A DNA stretch of 50,321 nucleotides from Lentimicrobiaceae bacterium (GTDB lineage: Bacteria > Bacteroidota > Bacteroidia > Bacteroidales > WCHB1-69), in NCBI GenBank assembly GCA_009787485.1, contig WQWP01000002.1:1-50321 (forward strand), in the 5' to 3' direction. Each line of letters starts with the position of its first letter. The first letter of the stretch is position 1. Below, piece by piece: positions 34,801 to 41,736 of the stretch. A program made the position numbers and the translations under genes. The notes below the pieces were generated by a model. It did not search any database. It saw only the letters and a list, made by a program, of their open reading frames with translations, and was not told the DNA's origin.

Positions 34801-35669
34801 CCGGCATCTACATTAATAAAATAATAAGCATTATCGGAATAGACATTGTATTTGTGCGTAAATCTGTTCGCACTATATTCCCATGTATGAGGTCCTTGCG
34901 CGTAGAAAACGAAGTAACTGTTTTCGTCAAAAATGCCGTTTCCATTATCCACTACCATAATCGGACACTCGAGGAGGTCGTCTGTCTGCATGTCAGGGTT
35001 TTTGTCGGGAAGCATGCCGCCGCCGTTTCCGAATAGTGCAATAGCGGTGGAACGTAACCCCGACACGGGCACGCCCAACGTTTTGAGGTCATTATAGGTA
35101 ACTTTATGTAATCCTGTACTGTTCACGGCTATTTTATACCATGTTCCTTTTTCGAGCACGGAATTTGTTAAACTTGTTGTTCTATAAGCCATGATCGGGT
35201 GGGCGCCTTCTAAAAGAAGATCGCAGGAAACCAAGCGCTGATACTGCCCGTTTGCGTTTTTTATCACAGGCAGAATATATACCGTGGCGTAGAATTTATT
35301 TCTATCTGTTGAAGTATGAATCCGTATTTGTGGCTCGGCAAAAGTATATTCGGCAGGAATTAATGCGCTTTCTTCCGCTGTAAGCGATTGATATTTTGCA
35401 TTAGATAATGTATGACGATAAGAAGTATATAGTTGATTGACCTCCGTTTGATCCCAAAAAACAGGCAGCGAGGCGTATTCATTGAGCGTAATGTATCCAT
35501 CAAATGTAAGGAGCCGGATTTGTTGGTCATTATACTCAAACTGAAGAATTTCTAACTTCGGAAATTGGTAAGATTTCGTTAGGGATTGCGCCGCTAAATT
35601 GTTTTGGAATAAAAATAATGCCGTAAAGAGCAAAAAATAACGATAAAAATAAGATATTTGCCTGTTCAT
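31842..35669 (-). CDS. porU: T9SS C-terminal signal peptidase/sortase PorU
   Basis: A 1275-residue gingipain-like (C25) protein that removes cargo C-terminal domains and attaches cargo to surface lipid. The signal peptide is within the first 27 residues (FLLFTALFLFQNNLAA, then QSLTKS). The catalytic dyad is the histidine in IAYFGHGGENGW at about 783 and the cysteine in ITLTCSFGWYDRP at about 819. Its own C-terminal domain has YPNPFTTKTSFYFEH, FDILVHIFTVSGKLVR and GKGVYLYRLTV, ending EKIEKIAIL. Length agrees with the family. It is transcribed divergently from the porP/sprF homologue with only a short gap, so promoters must be compact. Confidence 0.93.
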   Translation of the reverse strand: MNRQISYFYRYFLLFTALFLFQNNLAAQSLTKSYQFPKLEILQFEYNDQQIRLLTFDGYITLNEYASLPVFWDQTEVNQLYTSYRHTLSNAKYQSLTAEESALIPAEYTFAEPQIRIHTSTDRNKFYATVYILPVIKNANGQYQRLVSCDLLLEGAHPIMAYRTTSLTNSVLEKGTWYKIAVNSTGLHKVTYNDLKTLGVPVSGLRSTAIALFGNGGGMLPDKNPDMQTDDLLECPIMVVDNGNGIFDENSYFVFYAQGPHTWEYSANRFTHKYNVYSDNAYYFINVDAGIGEKKRVESKNFMNETENGVITSFMHYDFYEKDAVNFGESGREWFDDAFYAGQTRTYPFTLPELFNDAARIKIRVASTSTATGNTMEISWGSGSTGLVVNRVANADYAAISIKDEELKPFPSGNISLTLKYNSSQSSAGTHLDYIEIQARCSLKITNGAMPFAITENMGVGRLSLVQLEAAHSQTMIWDVTEHNAVYAVQGNLSGNQLSFKTPTNKQRNFIAFDGTTYKSVATEGKVNNQNLHGLKNVDMVIVSHPDFLSEANRLAKFRTENDGLNVTVVTPEQVYNEFSSGAQDPLAMRHFMRYLYENDAQTIKYLLLFGRPSYDYRGRAAGTRLFVPNYQVATGLFENALRSGDDFFGVLGAGGSSTINVAVGRFPVSNLAQAKTVVDKTINASKRSKIPVQNASQIPNFGDWRNVMTFVADNRDVDGLAHAKHADESAQEVAEKYPAFNLDKIYCNALPAVSYAGGKRFPDATKAINMRMERGTLVIAYFGHGGENGWSHARILEKSDINNWKNKYNQPLMITLTCSFGWYDRPAVSPAELVFLNENGGASSLITTSRVSYSNNNLGKFLFDEIGSPWQEHQENGRYKTVGEVHRLAKNRAGGIDNNLTNMIYLIGDPAMRMNVPGQRVQTDEILGEDLQKLDTLKALTKVTVKGRVTDDTGNTLTGFTGNIYPSIFDKVVKQKTLETTSAGIMEFDLQKNVIFKGNATVTNGQFEFSFIVPKDINYEYGAGKISYYAASENDDAGDSYSNFIIGGISNKPIADDKGPEIGIFLNDEKFVPGGITNPDPVLFLKLKDEYGINTTGNGIGHDLVAILDNNIEKQIILNDYYLADQDSYNSGTVRYPLQNLSPGTHTIKVRAWDICNNPSEASIDFVVKSDQKLELAHVLNYPNPFTTKTSFYFEHNQPLESFDILVHIFTVSGKLVRTIQTTQFLEGNRSYPIEWDGRDEYGDKIGKGVYLYRLTVRNSQGETAEKIEKIAIL

Positions 35670-35758
35670 TATGTACTATAAATATGGAGAGTTACGTTAA
35701 TTCAAGAAATTATTTTACAGCATATAACGTCAATTCGTCTAAAAAATATATATCCTTG

Positions 35759-36817
35759 ATGATTTTGTATAAACGGAAATTTTCTTTATTGCTTATTCTC
35801 TTTTTCTTCACTACCTTACAAACATTTGGGCAAGATCCTCATTTTTCGCAATTTTATGCGAATCCGCTTTATTTGAATCCGGCATTTGCGGGAACGGTGA
35901 ATGGCGCTCGCTTTTCTCTCAATTTTCGGGATCAGTGGCCTACCATTCCCAGCAACTTTGTTACTTTTTCTGCAAGCTACGATCAACATATTAATGCCAT
36001 GCACGGAGGTATCGGCGTTTTGCTCACGGCCGATGTTGAGGGAAAGAAACTTATACAAACTTATGATGCAGGCGCCATCTATAATTTCAGAGCGCAGGTA
36101 ACCAGAGAGTTTAATTTGCAATTTGCCGTGCAAGCCGGCTGTAAGTACACCACTATCAATTGGGATAAGTTGACGTTTGCCGACGGTTCTTCCGGAATAC
36201 CCACACACTATGATAATACCATAAAGCCGCAATTCAATGTAGCTGTGGGCATGGTGGGCTACACGCCTTATCTGTACTTCGGGCTAGCGGTGCACCATTT
36301 AGCGCCCATACAAATAAATTTTAGAGATTCAATAGTAAATTCAACCACATTAGAAATAGAAAAATACCGCTACAATTTGGGGCTGAAATGGACGGCGCAC
36401 TTAGGTGGAAAAATTACCATTAAACAAAAAGTGAAAGATGAAATTCATTTTGGAGACATCTTTTTCTATCCCAACATTGTCTTTATCTCTCAAGGACTTA
36501 AGGACACCACGAGCCGGTTGCCAAACGGAACTTTTCATTACTTGCATGAAGGATTTTATTTCAATTTCTACCCGTTTACCATGGGCGCCTGGATCAGGCA
36601 TAATTTTAAAAACCTTGATGCTTTTATTGTAACTTGCGGCATTGAATATAAAATTTTCAGAATAGGGTATTCCTACGACTTTAATCTCTCTAAGTTAGAA
36701 GGCACGGGGGGCGCTCATGAGGTTTCTTTGCAGTTCTTTATTCCTTATTCGCCAAAAGCTAAATCTGCACGTAAAAAGTACCAGCATATTGCGCCAGTGG
36801 ATTGCCCGAGGTTTTAA
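35759..36817 (+). CDS. PorP/SprF-family T9SS outer-membrane protein
   Basis: A 352-residue barrel. ATG 35759 (MILYKRKFSLLLILFFFTT) is preferred because it starts the signal peptide, which ends near QTFGQ; an ATG at 35684 would add 25 unlikely residues. The mature N-terminus DPHFSQFYANPLYLNPAFAG is the PorP/SprF signature. In gliding and T9SS systems these proteins pair with particular surface cargos or with the PorK/N ring. Only one copy is seen here, next to porU and porV. Which cargo it serves is unknown. Confidence 0.93.
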   Translation: MILYKRKFSLLLILFFFTTLQTFGQDPHFSQFYANPLYLNPAFAGTVNGARFSLNFRDQWPTIPSNFVTFSASYDQHINAMHGGIGVLLTADVEGKKLIQTYDAGAIYNFRAQVTREFNLQFAVQAGCKYTTINWDKLTFADGSSGIPTHYDNTIKPQFNVAVGMVGYTPYLYFGLAVHHLAPIQINFRDSIVNSTTLEIEKYRYNLGLKWTAHLGGKITIKQKVKDEIHFGDIFFYPNIVFISQGLKDTTSRLPNGTFHYLHEGFYFNFYPFTMGAWIRHNFKNLDAFIVTCGIEYKIFRIGYSYDFNLSKLEGTGGAHEVSLQFFIPYSPKAKSARKKYQHIAPVDCPRF

Positions 36818-36875
36818 GGTTTATTATCCCATTTTATCGCATTCGCTCCTCAAAACGTACCTGGGGTCGCCCTTT

Positions 36876-36905
36876 TTTGAATAACGACAAAAAAAAATAT
36901 ATTTG
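36876..36905 (+). promoter_or_regulatory. Promoter of rsmD-atpF
   Basis: TTTG (36876-36879), 18 bases, then TATATTTG (36898-36905) fit the Bacteroidota consensus. The rsmD ATG lies 18 bases after the -7 box, so the leader is very short. Confidence 0.75.
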
Positions 36906-36923
36906 CCGGCTCAAAGTATCCCC

Positions 36924-37463
36924 ATGCGCATCATCCAAGGCAAAAACAAAGGCAGACAAATTCAGGCGCCGGCATCACTGCCGGTAAGACCTACTACCGA
37001 TTTGGGAAAAGAGAGCCTGTTCAACATTTTGAACAACTATTTCTTTTTCGACCGGATATCCGTGCTCGATCTGTTTGCAGGCACCGGAAATATTTCATAC
37101 GAGTTTGCCTCGCGGGGCGCCATTTCGGTAACCGCCGTGGATCACTACCAGGGGTGCACCGATTTTATAAGAAAAACCGCCGAGAAACTGAAGTTCGACA
37201 ACCTTTCGGTAATCCGGGGCGATGCTTTCGCTTATGTGGAACGGTCGCGACAAAAGTTCGACATTATTTTCGCCGACCCGCCTTATGAGTTACAAGGGTT
37301 AGAGAAATTAGTAGAACATGTTTTTACCAACCTACTGTTAAACCCCAGCGGCTGGCTCATCTTAGAACACCCTCGCGAGTACGATTTTTCGCAACATCCT
37401 AGTTTTTTTGAGCATCGGAAGTATGGGAAATTGAATTTTTCGTTTTTGGTAAATTTTGAATAA
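36924..37463 (+). CDS. rsmD: 16S rRNA guanine-N2 methyltransferase RsmD
   Basis: A 179-residue methyltransferase that modifies G966 (E. coli numbering) of 16S rRNA. ATG 36924 (MRIIQGKNKGRQIQAP) is the conserved start, and the frame upstream would overlap the promoter. RPTTDLGKESLFNIL (22-36), the SAM-binding VLDLFAGTGNIS (47-58) and the catalytic DPPY (118-121) are all present. The stop is followed one base later by the atpF ATG, so the two share a transcript. Confidence 0.94.
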   Translation: MRIIQGKNKGRQIQAPASLPVRPTTDLGKESLFNILNNYFFFDRISVLDLFAGTGNISYEFASRGAISVTAVDHYQGCTDFIRKTAEKLKFDNLSVIRGDAFAYVERSRQKFDIIFADPPYELQGLEKLVEHVFTNLLLNPSGWLILEHPREYDFSQHPSFFEHRKYGKLNFSFLVNFE

Positions 37464-37464
37464 C

Positions 37465-37965
37465 ATGAACCTCATCACCCCCTCCTTCGGAATGATCTTT
37501 TGGATGCTCATCGGTTTTGGGATCCTGTTTTTTATTTTGGCAAAATTTGGATGGCCTGTCATTCTCATAATACTCGCCAATCGTGAAAAGTTCATTCAAA
37601 ACCAACTCGAAGAAGCAGAACAAGTGCGACAGGAAATGAAAAACTTAAAATCGGAACACCAACAGTTGCTAACGGAAGCCAAAGCAGAGCGCGACAAAAT
37701 TCTCTCCGACGCCCGAAAAATTATAGAAAAAATGAATGACGACGCAAAACTTCGCCGCGAAAAAGAAACCGATGCCATGATGGCGGAAACCCGCGAAGCC
37801 ATCGCACACGAAAAAATGAAAGCCATTACAGAAATGAAAAACGAAATTGCCGGTTTATCTATCGAAGTGGCAGAGAAGATTTTGGGGGAGGAGATGAAAG
37901 CATCTTATCGTCAAGAGGAAATCATTTATAAATGGATGGAGGAGGCAACGTTTGAAAATTCGTAG
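37465..37965 (+). CDS. atpF: F-type ATP synthase subunit b, away from its usual operon
   Basis: A 166-residue peripheral-stalk subunit. One N-terminal membrane helix (FGMIFWMLIGFGILFFILA) is followed by a long charged coiled coil (NQLEEAEQVRQEMKNLKSEH) and a segment GLSIEVAEKILGEEMK that matches the b subunit. It follows rsmD, with no atpB, atpE or atpH beside it, whereas in most bacteria atpF lies in the atp operon. The stop codon TAG (37963-37965) is contributed by a degenerate family A repeat, and the last ten residues (YKWMEEATFENS) look unlike the usual subunit end. I infer that the gene was cut from its operon near a repeat. Confidence 0.88.
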   Translation: MNLITPSFGMIFWMLIGFGILFFILAKFGWPVILIILANREKFIQNQLEEAEQVRQEMKNLKSEHQQLLTEAKAERDKILSDARKIIEKMNDDAKLRREKETDAMMAETREAIAHEKMKAITEMKNEIAGLSIEVAEKILGEEMKASYRQEEIIYKWMEEATFENS

Positions 37966-38011
37966 AGGCGTTGCCCGTGTCTCCCCCGCTGGCAGGGGCT
38001 AAGGGGTGGGT
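37962..38011. repeat. Degenerate family A repeat followed by family G copy 2
   Basis: GTAGAGGCGTTGCCCGTG and TCTCC (37962-37984) are a worn family A copy; its first bases supply the atpF stop. CCCCGCTGGCAGGGG and CTAAGGGGTGGG follow (37982-38011), a family G relative of 5931-5960. The block fills the gap between atpF and the convergent ABC-F gene. Confidence 0.65.
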
Positions 38012-38017
38012 TTACCA

Positions 38018-39943
38018 TTACATCTTCTCGCTCAATTCTAACCAGCGCATAGTTTTGGTATCAATCTCTTCTGAAAGATTTTGGTAGGCGATTGCCCAAT
38101 TATTAAGATCTTGCGGGGTGCCGGCGCCGGTGTCCATTTTTTGCAGGAAGAGTTCTTTTTCTTGTTCTAATATTGGGATTTCGGTTTCTAAGCGAGTAAG
38201 TTCCTGGGTTTCCTTCCAGGTGAGTTTCTTTTCGGATCTTCCCCCGTCATTGCGAGCTTGCCTTCCCCCGTCATTGCGGGCTTGGCTCGCAATCCCGTTC
38301 CTATCGCCTATCTTTGGGCAACTATGAAGGTCGCCCCTACGGTGTTCTTTTTGTTTTTCTATTCGGTACTCCGTATAATTCCCATAAAAATCCTTTACCT
38401 TCCCATTCCCTTCAAATACGAAAAGGTGATCTACTAATTTATTCATAAACCAACGGTCGTGCGAAACAACTAAGAAGCAGCCTTGGTAGTGGGTGAGGAA
38501 ATCTTCGAGCAGATTTAAGGTATCTATGTCGAAATCGTTGGTGGGTTCATCGAGAATGAGGAAGTTCGGATTTTTCAACAGGGTGATTAACAGGCTTAGT
38601 TTGCGTTTTTCGCCGCCGCTTAAATCTTCGTAGTAGGTGTATTGTTGTTCGTATTTGAATCCGAAATAGTTCAGGAATTGGGAGGCGCCTACATAGTTTC
38701 CGTTTTCTAAGCGAATCACTTCGGCGTGCTCCTTTACAATGTCAATCACGCGCTTGTTGCCTTTTACGGGCAGTCCGTCTTGCGCAAAATATCCAAATTG
38801 GATGGTTTGACCAGGGATAATTCTTCCTGCATTGGGCAAAATTTCTCCAACTAACAGTTTTAATAATGTAGTTTTTCCGGTTCCGTTTTTGCCTACGATG
38901 CCACATTTTTCGCCTTTTTTAAAGATGTAGGAAAAATCATCCAATATCAGTTTATCCGGATACGAGAAATCTATATTGTTAATTTCTAAAATTTTATTTC
39001 CCAGCCGCTCGGTGCGCACATGAAAAGCATCGGCTTGTTTTTCCACCTTGCGTGTGGCGCTCTCTTTCAGCTCTACAAACGCATTGATGCGCGCTTTAGC
39101 TTTGGTGGTGCGCGCCGAAGGAGACGTGTGCACCCACTCCAACTCCTTGCGATACAGTTGTTTAATTTTTTCTAACTCTGCCGTTTCATTGGCAATGCGC
39201 TCCGCTTTTTTCTCCAAATAATAACCATATTTGCCCTTGTACTGATACAGTTTTTGGTTATCTATCTCAATAATATTGTTGCAAACCTGATCTAAAAAAT
39301 ACCGGTCGTGGGTAACCATGAGCAGCGTGGTGTTAGAGGTAGATAAATAGGCTTCCAACCACTCAATCATGTCAATATCCAAGTGGTTGGTAGGCTCATC
39401 CAAAATGAGCAGGTCGCTATCGGCGATGAGTGTTTTGGCAAGTGCGGTTTTTTTGCGTTGCCCGCCAGATAACTCACTAATATTTTTGAAGATATCATCA
39501 ATGCCGAAACGTGACAGGATCTCTTTTACTCTGCTCTCCAAATCCCAGGCGTGCAAGCGTTCCATTTCCGACAAGGCATGCTCGAACCGCGCTACGTTAT
39601 TAGGCGTTTCATTTCGTTTTACCCACAACAGCGCCGTTTCGTATTCTTTAACCGCTTTTATCACGGGCGAACCGGAGTCGAAAATCACATCCATCACCGA
39701 ATAGTTTTCCATAACTGTTTCCAACTGAGGAAGATATGAAACAGTAATATCGTTTCGCGGTGTAACTTTTCCCGAATCGGGCGTATCCACCCCTGCAATG
39801 ATATTGAGCAGTGAAGATTTTCCGGTGCCGTTTTTCGCAATCAGCGCAATTTTTTGCCCTTTCTCAATGCCAAATGTAATGTCCTCGAAAAGTAATTTTT
39901 CGCCGAATGATTTTGTTAATTTTTCGATGGTAAGGTAGTTCAC
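38018..39943 (-). CDS. ABC-F family ATPase (Uup/EttA-like)
   Basis: A 641-residue protein with two ABC domains and no membrane part, as in ribosome-associated ABC-F factors. Domain 1: Walker A AKNGTGKSS (36-44), signature ELSGGQRKKTALA, Walker B LLILDEPTNHLD. Domain 2: GKNGTGKTTLLKLL, DLSGGEKRKLSLL, FLILDEPTNDFD. The C-terminal coiled coil (ELTRLETEIPILEQEKE) resembles Uup. Between domain 2 and this coil is an insertion of about 34 residues made of three repeat units (38242-38344). The start is GTG 39943 and abuts a 7-base array. The family acts on stalled or early elongating ribosomes; the exact role is not known. Confidence 0.93.
   Translation of the reverse strand: MNYLTIEKLTKSFGEKLLFEDITFGIEKGQKIALIAKNGTGKSSLLNIIAGVDTPDSGKVTPRNDITVSYLPQLETVMENYSVMDVIFDSGSPVIKAVKEYETALLWVKRNETPNNVARFEHALSEMERLHAWDLESRVKEILSRFGIDDIFKNISELSGGQRKKTALAKTLIADSDLLILDEPTNHLDIDMIEWLEAYLSTSNTTLLMVTHDRYFLDQVCNNIIEIDNQKLYQYKGKYGYYLEKKAERIANETAELEKIKQLYRKELEWVHTSPSARTTKAKARINAFVELKESATRKVEKQADAFHVRTERLGNKILEINNIDFSYPDKLILDDFSYIFKKGEKCGIVGKNGTGKTTLLKLLVGEILPNAGRIIPGQTIQFGYFAQDGLPVKGNKRVIDIVKEHAEVIRLENGNYVGASQFLNYFGFKYEQQYTYYEDLSGGEKRKLSLLITLLKNPNFLILDEPTNDFDIDTLNLLEDFLTHYQGCFLVVSHDRWFMNKLVDHLFVFEGNGKVKDFYGNYTEYRIEKQKEHRRGDLHSCPKIGDRNGIASQARNDGGRQARNDGGRSEKKLTWKETQELTRLETEIPILEQEKELFLQKMDTGAGTPQDLNNWAIAYQNLSEEIDTKTMRWLELSEKM
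38242..38344. repeat. Composite of three repeats inside the ABC-F linker
   Basis: From high to low coordinate on the coding strand: a GTAGGGGCGACC-type repeat (38301-38344), a full family C unit (38266-38300) and a half unit (38242-38262). They encode HRRGDLHSCPKIGDRNG, then IASQARNDGGR, then QARNDGGR, with the frame kept. Confidence 0.85.
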
Positions 39944-39944
39944 G

Positions 39945-39964
39945 GGAATTAGGAATTAGGAATT
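39945..39964. repeat. Heptanucleotide array at the ABC-F start codon
   Basis: GGAATTA GGAATTA GGAATT gives nearly three units of seven, one base from the GTG start codon of the ABC-F gene. Confidence 0.7.
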
Positions 39965-39977
39965 TATAACAATATTC

Positions 39978-40607
39978 TCACTTCCGTCCAAAATCCGCCG
40001 GAATATCCCCCCATTGTTTCGTATTCCATTTAATAATCGGCGTTTGAAACGAATTATTTTGCAACCACAATTCTGCGCGAATTAACAAATTGAAAATCAC
40101 CTCGTTCTCTTCCGTAGGCAACACGATGGATTTATGTTTTTTTTGCCGCACCCACGCAATTGCAGTAATGCTATCGGAATAGATGGGAATGTGGATGTTT
40201 TTTTGTTTTAATAAGGCCAACCCGTGTACTAAAGCCAAAAATTCCCCGATGTTGTTGCTGGCTTTCGGAAACGGTCCTTGTTTAAACCACAGTTCTTTGG
40301 TTCCGGTGTGCACACCCTGGTATTCCATTTGGCCGGTTACCATGTTGCAGGCGGCGTCAACGGAGAGGCTGTTTAAAATGGGGGTAATACCAGTAGAGAT
40401 GTTGCGCGCAACGTCTCTCCAATGGCCATGGGTTTTGTAATAATTTTGATACCCATCCGCGTATGCCTTTTCGGCTTCTGCCTTGGTTTCAAACGATTTA
40501 TATTTCGCCTCTTCAAATCTGTCCACCTGCGCTTTGCAGTCGTTCCAATTATCGAATACGCCGCAGGTGCGGCCTTGCCAAACTACATAGAATTTATTCT
40601 TGGGCAT
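39978..40607 (-). CDS. Ribonuclease HI with N-terminal viroplasmin-type domain
   Basis: A 209-residue enzyme that cuts RNA in RNA-DNA hybrids. Residues 4-50 are a caulimovirus viroplasmin-like hybrid-binding domain (KFYVVWQGRTCGVFDNWND, YKSFETKAEAEKAY). The RNase H domain has D84 (SVDAAC), E122 (NIGEFLAL), D145 (IYSDSITAI) and D205 (IPADFGRK), so the catalytic set is complete. Residues 63-72 (WRDVARNIST) between the domains are encoded by a 28-bp family A palindrome. The start at MPKNKFYVVW is the family start. Confidence 0.92.
   Translation of the reverse strand: MPKNKFYVVWQGRTCGVFDNWNDCKAQVDRFEEAKYKSFETKAEAEKAYADGYQNYYKTHGHWRDVARNISTGITPILNSLSVDAACNMVTGQMEYQGVHTGTKELWFKQGPFPKASNNIGEFLALVHGLALLKQKNIHIPIYSDSITAIAWVRQKKHKSIVLPTEENEVIFNLLIRAELWLQNNSFQTPIIKWNTKQWGDIPADFGRK
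40393..40420. repeat. 28-bp palindromic repeat, family A copy 4 (in RNase H linker)
   Basis: GTAGAGAT and GTCTCTCC ends enclose the perfect palindrome GTTGCGCGCAAC. On the coding strand it gives WRDVARNIST exactly at the interdomain linker. Confidence 0.93.
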
Positions 40608-40646
40608 TACTATCTTTGTGAGTTATACATTTTAAATTACCCTGTT

Positions 40647-41552
40647 TCAGCATTTATGTTTTTCTAAAATCTTGCTAATTTCCTCAACCGATAAGCCTGT
40701 AATCGTTGCTATCATTTCCAAAGATAAACCTGCTTGATGGCTATTAATAACTATAATTTCCTGTTTTTCGGCTCTTCCTTCGGCTCTTCCTTCGGCTAAA
40801 CCTTTTTCTGTTCCTTCTCTTTTTGCAGTGGCTAAACAATTATCCCAATCGCTGTAGGTATAGAAAGTAGTAAGATATTTCATGTATTCTTCAGGCGTTA
40901 ATTTTGCTACTTCTGCGGCAGCAAACATTTTTTCAAAAATAGAGTTTCGCAATTTATCGGGGACATCATCTAACCGCTTGAGATTTTTTATGACGTACAT
41001 CCATTTATCAAAATGGGTCTTTAATTCATCCACTTCTTTAGTAAACTTGGGCATTTCTAAATAAGTAAAAGTCAGTTTATCATAAAAAACTTTGTGAGTT
41101 TCAATATCGCTCAGCATGATGTCATACCGGTATTTGTGCGGTTTTTTTTTGTCTTCTTCGAACACAAAATTCAGAATAGCAACAATATATATCGACTTCA
41201 GTTTAAAATCCCACTTGCCTGCCGGAGCTTGCTCAATAATAGGAAAAGTAGAGTAAAACAGCGTTCGGTCTTTAAAGAAATCTTGTTTAGCTTTTTGAAG
41301 TTCTACGATGAACTTTTCACCTTTTTCATTTTCGCAGAAGAGGTCAAGCACTGCTTTTCGCGTGTCTTCAACAATTCCTAACTTTTCAGTGTTAAGATAG
41401 GAGATAGAAACAATGCGTCCTTCTTTTTTGTGAAAGAGTTCGTTCAGAAAATCAAGCAACAAATCTTTATTACATTCTTGCCCGAATAATTTCTTAAAAC
41501 CAAAGTCGGTAAATGGATCAATATACTTGTCTTCAATTTTTCTGTAAAACAT
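40647..41552 (-). CDS. Rpn-family PD-(D/E)XK nuclease/putative transposase
   Basis: A 301-residue protein from ATG 41552 (MFYRKIEDKYIDPFTDFGF, then KKLFG), the classic start of this family; an ATG at 41603 would add 17 basic residues. The nuclease core has DPFTDFGFKKLFG, the acidic KAVLDLFCENEKGEKFIVEL with D, E and Q, and QKAKQDFFKDR. The C-terminal part has the variable GxAEG tetrads (EKGLAEGRAEGRAEK) and a helix-turn-helix-like tail (MIATITGLSVEEISKILE). Related Rpn proteins promote recombination and are often called transposases, though they are not bounded by terminal repeats; none is seen here. A promoter (41681-41688, minus strand) precedes it. Confidence 0.9.
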   Translation of the reverse strand: MFYRKIEDKYIDPFTDFGFKKLFGQECNKDLLLDFLNELFHKKEGRIVSISYLNTEKLGIVEDTRKAVLDLFCENEKGEKFIVELQKAKQDFFKDRTLFYSTFPIIEQAPAGKWDFKLKSIYIVAILNFVFEEDKKKPHKYRYDIMLSDIETHKVFYDKLTFTYLEMPKFTKEVDELKTHFDKWMYVIKNLKRLDDVPDKLRNSIFEKMFAAAEVAKLTPEEYMKYLTTFYTYSDWDNCLATAKREGTEKGLAEGRAEGRAEKQEIIVINSHQAGLSLEMIATITGLSVEEISKILEKHKC

Positions 41553-41680
41553 TTTTTTATTTCGTTTTGTGTGAACAGGTTTTTGGTTTCTTTTAGGTTT
41601 CATATAGAGTTAATTTAGTTAATGTTAGCACGTTCAGTGTTGAAATTTTATTCGTTACCTAAAGCGATAAAATCAGGTTG

Positions 41681-41688
41681 CAAATATA
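41681..41688 (-). promoter_or_regulatory. Probable -7 element of the Rpn-family gene
   Basis: TATATTTG on the minus strand matches TAnnTTTG exactly. A TTG lies 23 bases upstream. The leader to ATG 41552 would be about 120 bases. Confidence 0.5.
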
Positions 41689-41736
41689 CATGACATTTGC
41701 GCGTTTTCTTACAATGTTAATAACTTTTTTTAAAAT

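Noticed and set aside
40647..41552. Rpn-family gene as a complete mobile element
   Set aside because: No terminal inverted repeats or target duplications were seen around the gene, and the family is usually not bounded by them.
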